20,124 nucleotides of DNA, taken from positions 1 to 20,124 of the forward strand of contig CAMLGG010000074.1 in NCBI GenBank assembly GCA_946479475.1. The letters run 5' to 3'. The stretch is from an uncultured Ideonella sp. GTDB taxonomy: Bacteria; Pseudomonadota; Gammaproteobacteria; Burkholderiales; Burkholderiaceae. This document shows positions 15,371-20,124 of the stretch, in pieces. Both the position numbers and the translations under genes were made by a program. The number at the start of each line of letters is the position of its first letter. The first letter of the stretch is position 1. The notes beneath the pieces are model-generated. The model was not told the origin of the DNA. It did not search any database and saw only the letters and a list, made by a program, of their open reading frames with translations.

Positions 15371-18076
15371 ATGGGTGCTCGTGGGTTCTCCTGGCCCGCC
15401 TTGCGCGGATATGCCATCTCGCTGTCGGCCACGGCGCTGGCGGTGGCGTTCCAGGTGGCGCTCAGCCACTGGATCGGTCCGCGGGTCCCCTTCATCGGCT
15501 TCTGGCCGGCGATCGCCCTGGCGGCGGTGGCGGGCGGGCGCGGACCCGGCTGGCTGCCGCTCGCCGCCGGGCTGCTCACGGCGGCGTGGAAGCTGCCGCC
15601 GATCGGCTCGCTCCGCGTGGACGCGCCGGAGGACGTCCTGTCGATGGCGCTCTTCCTGCTCGTCGGGCTTCTGGTGGTCGAGTTCGGCGCCCGCATGCGC
15701 CAGATCGCCGAACGCGCCTCGGCCGCCGAGGAGCGGCTCGTGATGGCGATCCAGGGTACCGGGATAGGCGTGTTCGACGTCGACCTGGTTGCGCAGACGG
15801 CCTACTGTTCCCCTGCGCTGGCTCGGCTGGTGCACCTGCCCGTGAGTTCGGGGACCGTGGCGCTGGCGCGCTGGATCGAGCGCGCGCCGCCGGAGCTGTT
15901 GGCCGAGAGCCGGGCCCACCTGGCCAAGCGCCTGCGCGAGAGGGCCCGCACCTACGAGCGCGAGCTGCAGGTCCCCCAGGCCGACGGCAGCGTGCTGTGG
16001 CTGCTGATGCGGGTGCACCTGAGCTGGAGCCACGACCGAGCAGTGCGCCTGCGAGGCGCATGCATCGACATCACCGATCGCAAGGCCATCGAGTCCCGGC
16101 TGGCGCAGGCGCAGGCCGAACTCCGCCGGAAGGTCGACGACCTGGACCAGTTGCACGAGCTGACGACGCGGCTGTTCGATGCCGGGTCGCTGCGCGAGCA
16201 GTTGCAGATGATCCTCGAGACCCTGGGCCGACTGCAGGGTGCCCGCCGCGGCCTGGTCCGGCTGGTGGACCCGGCCAGCGGCCTGCCGCGGGTGGAGGCC
16301 AGCATGGGCTTCGACGAAGCCGGGCTCGAGCGCCTCGCCGGCTGGGCGGCCGAAGCGGACGCGGCCGTCCAGCACACGCCGCTCGTGGGCCTCGGCGGCG
16401 AGAAGCTGGGCGAACTGGCGCTGCATTTCGACGAGCCGCGCCAGCCCACGGAGCGCGAGCGCACGCTGGCCGACATCTGCGCGCGCAAGGCGGCGGTGCT
16501 CAGCGAAAGGGCCCGGGCTCGGGCCGCCCTCGAAGAGACGCAGGGCCGGTTTCGCGCGGTGCTGGACGCTTCGGCGGTCCCGTTCGTCGTGCTCGACCCG
16601 CAGCGCGACGAGGCCGGCACGATCGTCGACTTCAGCTGGAGCTACCTCAACCGGGCCGCGGCGGTGGCCCTGCAGCGGACGCCGCAGGAACTGGTCGGCC
16701 GCAACGTGCTGGAGGTGCTGCCGGCGAGCTGGAAGGAATCGGCGGCATTTCGAGAGTACGTGGCCGTGGCGGACAGCGGCCAGGCACGCGAGTTCGAGGC
16801 CCACAGCCGGCTGCCGGGCGGGGAGGGCTGGCTGCATTGCATCGCCTCTCCCATGCGCGGCTCGGTCGCCGTCTGGTTCAACGACGTCACCGACAGGAAG
16901 CGCAACGAGCAGCTCCTGCATGACGCCGACCGCCGCAAGGACGAATTCCTGGCCACCCTCGCGCACGAGCTGCGCAACCCGCTGGCGCCGATCCGCCAGG
17001 CGGCCATGCTTTCCACGGCGCCGCACGCGACCGAGGCGCAGAAGCGCTGGAGCCAGGAGGTCATCGAGCGCCAGGTGCAGCACATGGCGCTTCTGCTGGA
17101 CGACCTGCTGGACGTCTCCCGCATCACCCGGGGGGTCCTGCCGCTGCGCAAGATCGCGACCGATCTCGGCGCGGTGGTCGCCAGCGCCGTCGAGACGGCA
17201 CGGCCCGTCATCGATGCCATGAAGCATCGGCTCGAGATCGACCTGCCGCCGCACGCCGAACGCTTCGAGGCCGATCCGCTGCGCGTGTCCCAGGTGGTGG
17301 CCAACCTGCTGACCAACGCGGCGAAGTACACCGACCGTGGCGGCCAGATCCGCCTGTCGGCGCGGCGGGTCGAGTGCGAGATCGTGATCGAGGTGAGCGA
17401 CAACGGCATCGGCATCGCGCCGGAGGCGCTGCCGGAGGTCTTCCGCATGTTCGCGCAGCTGCATCCGGCCGGCGAGCGGGCCAGTGCCGGCCTCGGCATA
17501 GGCCTGGCCCTGTCCAAGGGGCTGGTCGACCTGCACGGCGGCAACATCGCCGTGCACAGCGACGGCCCGGGAACCGGCAGCACCTTCGTCGTCCGGCTGC
17601 CCGTCGGGCGGCTGCCCGCCGAGGCCGGCGCGCAGGGCCCTCCCGACAGCACGGCGGGGGCCGTGCCGCGCAAGGTGCTGATCGCCGACGACAATCGCGA
17701 CGCAGCGGACAGCCTTGCGGCGCTGCTGCAGCTGGACGGACACGACACGCGGCTTTGCTTCGACGGCGACGAGGCGCTGTCCACCTACGAGCGTTTCCAG
17801 CCGGACGTGTGCCTGCTGGACATCGGCATGCCCGGCCGCGACGGCTACGAGGTGGCGCGTGCCATCCGCCGGCTGCCCGGCGGCGGCCGTCCGGTGCTGA
17901 TCGCCATCACCGGGTGGGGACAGGACGCGGACCGGCACCTGGCCATCGAGGCGGGCTTCGACCATCACCTCACCAAGCCGGTGGACCCGCGCCGCCTCGG
18001 CGGGTTGCTGGAGCGGGCACGTGATTTGCCCTCCCGGGGCGGCCACCTGTCGGCAGCCTTATCGAACCAGCAATGA
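15371..18076 (+). CDS. Membrane-bound PAS-GAF-PAS hybrid histidine kinase
   Basis: A 901-residue sensor. In order: an N-terminal membrane region with about three helices (13-105, resembling MASE/DUF4118 sensors); a PAS domain with PAC end (about 115-238, ending ACIDITDRK); a GAF-like domain (about 255-378); a second PAS (about 390-510, ending WFNDVTDRK); HisKA with phospho-acceptor H532 in FLATLAHELRNPLAPI; HATPase with N box ANLLTNAAKYTD, G1 VSDNGIGIAPE and G2 GLGIGLALSKG; and a receiver domain (about 767-885) with D817 in LLDIGMPGRDGYE, T847 and K869. The receiver implies an intramolecular phosphorelay, and no Hpt protein is nearby. GGAG lies 10 bp before the ATG; a GTG three codons earlier is an alternative. 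The stop overlaps the start of the lipoprotein gene (ATGA). The signal is unknown. Confidence 0.94.
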   Translation: MGARGFSWPALRGYAISLSATALAVAFQVALSHWIGPRVPFIGFWPAIALAAVAGGRGPGWLPLAAGLLTAAWKLPPIGSLRVDAPEDVLSMALFLLVGLLVVEFGARMRQIAERASAAEERLVMAIQGTGIGVFDVDLVAQTAYCSPALARLVHLPVSSGTVALARWIERAPPELLAESRAHLAKRLRERARTYERELQVPQADGSVLWLLMRVHLSWSHDRAVRLRGACIDITDRKAIESRLAQAQAELRRKVDDLDQLHELTTRLFDAGSLREQLQMILETLGRLQGARRGLVRLVDPASGLPRVEASMGFDEAGLERLAGWAAEADAAVQHTPLVGLGGEKLGELALHFDEPRQPTERERTLADICARKAAVLSERARARAALEETQGRFRAVLDASAVPFVVLDPQRDEAGTIVDFSWSYLNRAAAVALQRTPQELVGRNVLEVLPASWKESAAFREYVAVADSGQAREFEAHSRLPGGEGWLHCIASPMRGSVAVWFNDVTDRKRNEQLLHDADRRKDEFLATLAHELRNPLAPIRQAAMLSTAPHATEAQKRWSQEVIERQVQHMALLLDDLLDVSRITRGVLPLRKIATDLGAVVASAVETARPVIDAMKHRLEIDLPPHAERFEADPLRVSQVVANLLTNAAKYTDRGGQIRLSARRVECEIVIEVSDNGIGIAPEALPEVFRMFAQLHPAGERASAGLGIGLALSKGLVDLHGGNIAVHSDGPGTGSTFVVRLPVGRLPAEAGAQGPPDSTAGAVPRKVLIADDNRDAADSLAALLQLDGHDTRLCFDGDEALSTYERFQPDVCLLDIGMPGRDGYEVARAIRRLPGGGRPVLIAITGWGQDADRHLAIEAGFDHHLTKPVDPRRLGGLLERARDLPSRGGHLSAALSNQQ

Positions 18077-18300
18077 AACCAATCTCCGCCTTGCGTCGTG
18101 TCGTCGGCGGTGCCCTCCTGGGCCTGTTGGCCGCCAGCTCGGTGGCCGGGCTTGCGGGCTGCGATCGAAAACCGACCGATCCGCCCAGGCCCTCACAGCC
18201 CGAACCAAGCCCGCCGAGGCCGCAGACGACGACGCCCGGGACGCCGGACCCGGCGGCACCGGCCAGCCCGCCGCCCTCCGCGCCGGCTGTCAACCGCTGA
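18073..18300 (+). CDS. Small proline-rich lipoprotein
   Basis: A 75-residue predicted lipoprotein. It has an Arg-containing N-region, a hydrophobic core (GGALLGLLAASSVAGL) and a lipobox LAGC with the lipidated Cys at 30. Asp follows at +2, which in enteric bacteria keeps lipoproteins in the inner membrane; whether that rule holds here is uncertain. The 45-residue mature part is almost all Pro, Ala, Ser and Thr and is probably disordered. Its ATG overlaps the stop codon of the histidine kinase gene, so it is translationally coupled to it and may sit beside that sensor in the membrane. The sequence gives no biochemical function. Confidence 0.75.
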   Translation: MKPISALRRVVGGALLGLLAASSVAGLAGCDRKPTDPPRPSQPEPSPPRPQTTTPGTPDPAAPASPPPSAPAVNR

Positions 18301-18477
18301 TGCGCGCGCTGATGTACCGTCCATGGCGGCGCTGAAACAGCGCGCCGGGGTCGCGCTCAGGGACCGATGCCTGGACTGGCGGCGGGACTGGCGGCTGAAG
18401 TCCCGCTGTCCTGGCCGCCTCTCGTGGCGCAGCCGCCCGTTCGGGCACCGTCACTGGCCCACGTCCAAAGGAGGGCG

Positions 18478-18510
18478 ATGGCGCTGACAAGTTTGCAGCC
18501 TGGTCACTGA
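18478..18510 (+). CDS. Possible 10-codon leader peptide ORF
   Basis: An ATG preceded by AAGGAGG with a 3-bp gap, close to a full anti-Shine-Dalgarno match, opens a short frame (MALTSLQPGH) whose TGA overlaps the ATG of the next small ORF. The strength of the ribosome binding site is the only evidence. It could be a leader peptide controlling downstream translation; chance is also possible. Confidence 0.3.
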   Translation: MALTSLQPGH

Positions 18511-18647
18511 TGACGCGAATGGAATCCCCGGCGTTTCAGGCGCTTGCCAAAAGTGCGATGACGACCCTTGGAATCCCGACATGCGAATGCATCTTCGCCC
18601 CCATCTGTCGGATGATCGAAACCCTTGCCCGGCGGAGCCGGATCTAG
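18510..18647 (+). CDS. Possible 45-residue small ORF coupled to leader ORF
   Basis: This ORF starts at an ATG that overlaps the preceding TGA (ATGA) and ends at a TAG 16 bp before the response-regulator start. The product would be basic with three cysteines in a short span (TCECIFAPIC). Third-position GC is clearly lower than in neighbouring genes and nothing is recognised, so coding status is doubtful. It may matter mainly as a relay of translation into the response-regulator gene. Confidence 0.22.
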   Translation: MTRMESPAFQALAKSAMTTLGIPTCECIFAPICRMIETLARRSRI

Positions 18648-18663
18648 CCGAGAGGACCGAGCC

Positions 18664-20103
<1,440 letters not shown>

Positions 20104-20124
20104 GTCTGCCGTTTGCCCATGAGG

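Larger units (their letters stand above)
18301..18663. other. Gap between lipoprotein and response-regulator genes
   Basis: This 363-bp region has no recognised gene. It contains two hairpins without T-tracts, a 6-bp stem at 18327-18341 and a perfect 8-bp stem GCGGGACT/AGTCCCGC at 18382-18406. It also holds an unusually good ribosome binding site (AAGGAGG, 18468-18474) leading a 10-codon mini-ORF, a 45-codon ORF overlapping that one's stop, and the AGAGGA site (18651-18656) before the response-regulator start. Base composition from about 18480 to 18620 is less GC-rich than the coding DNA around it, which suits a promoter or leader region. No -24/-12 sigma54 promoter was found. Confidence 0.6.

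Noticed and set aside
14852..18046. A 1064-codon open frame on the minus strand opposite the histidine kinase
   Set aside because: It is the complement of a gene with strong domain evidence. Its translation is Arg/Ala/Gln/His-rich without motifs, as expected for antisense frames in GC-rich DNA.
18361..18406. Direct repeat GGACTGGCGGC / GGACTGGCGGC as a protein-binding site
   Set aside because: Only two adjacent copies exist in GC-rich DNA, one overlapping a hairpin arm; there is too little to call an operator.

Overview
The window is GC-rich (GC strongly favoured at third codon positions), densely coding DNA from a proteobacterial chromosome. The gene content points to a betaproteobacterium of the order Burkholderiales, probably near the Rubrivivax/Leptothrix/Ideonella/Roseateles group: a tonB-exbB-exbD-exbD operon with a signal-peptide-bearing ExbB, DUF3182, bacterial Ku beside a LigD-type sequence, and PAS-rich hybrid kinases. 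This placement is inference from gene content, not a database result. No rRNA, tRNA, CRISPR array, insertion sequence or phage gene was seen.

Layout. (1) 3-2273, plus strand: the Entner-Doudoroff pair, 6-phosphogluconate dehydratase (edd, 5' end outside the window) directly abutting KDPG aldolase (eda). (2) 2281-8061, minus strand: reading in the direction of transcription, tonB, exbB, exbD1, exbD2, a likely intrinsic terminator, a periplasmic repeat protein, an MBL-fold hydrolase and an SDR dehydrogenase. The first four form a TonB energising complex; a sigma70-like promoter lies upstream of tonB. (3) 8062-8506: intergenic region between divergent units. (4) 8507-13613, plus strand: DUF3182 protein, alpha/beta hydrolase, EEP-family phosphodiesterase, cardiolipin synthase B-like enzyme and a YbhN-like membrane protein. 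Most junctions overlap by 4-14 nt; the last three match the E. coli ybhP-clsB-ybhN set. (5) 13662-15291, plus strand: the end-joining protein Ku, a truncated and probably decayed LigD polymerase-domain ORF, and a small unknown ORF. (6) 15371-20103, plus strand: a membrane hybrid histidine kinase overlapping a tiny lipoprotein gene, then a 363-bp gap with two possible mini-ORFs, then an NtrC-type sigma54-dependent response regulator that seems to start at a CTG codon.

How the genes may work together. Regions 4 and 5 join phospholipid and membrane functions to double-strand-break repair. That combination resembles stationary-phase survival gene clusters remembered from pseudomonads. A TCCTACA-containing motif occurs upstream of three gene starts in this stretch (DUF3182, EEP, Ku), and two of the copies match at 14 of 15 bases. 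This is the best lead for an undescribed co-regulated module. Region 6 is a separate signalling locus whose input is not evident.
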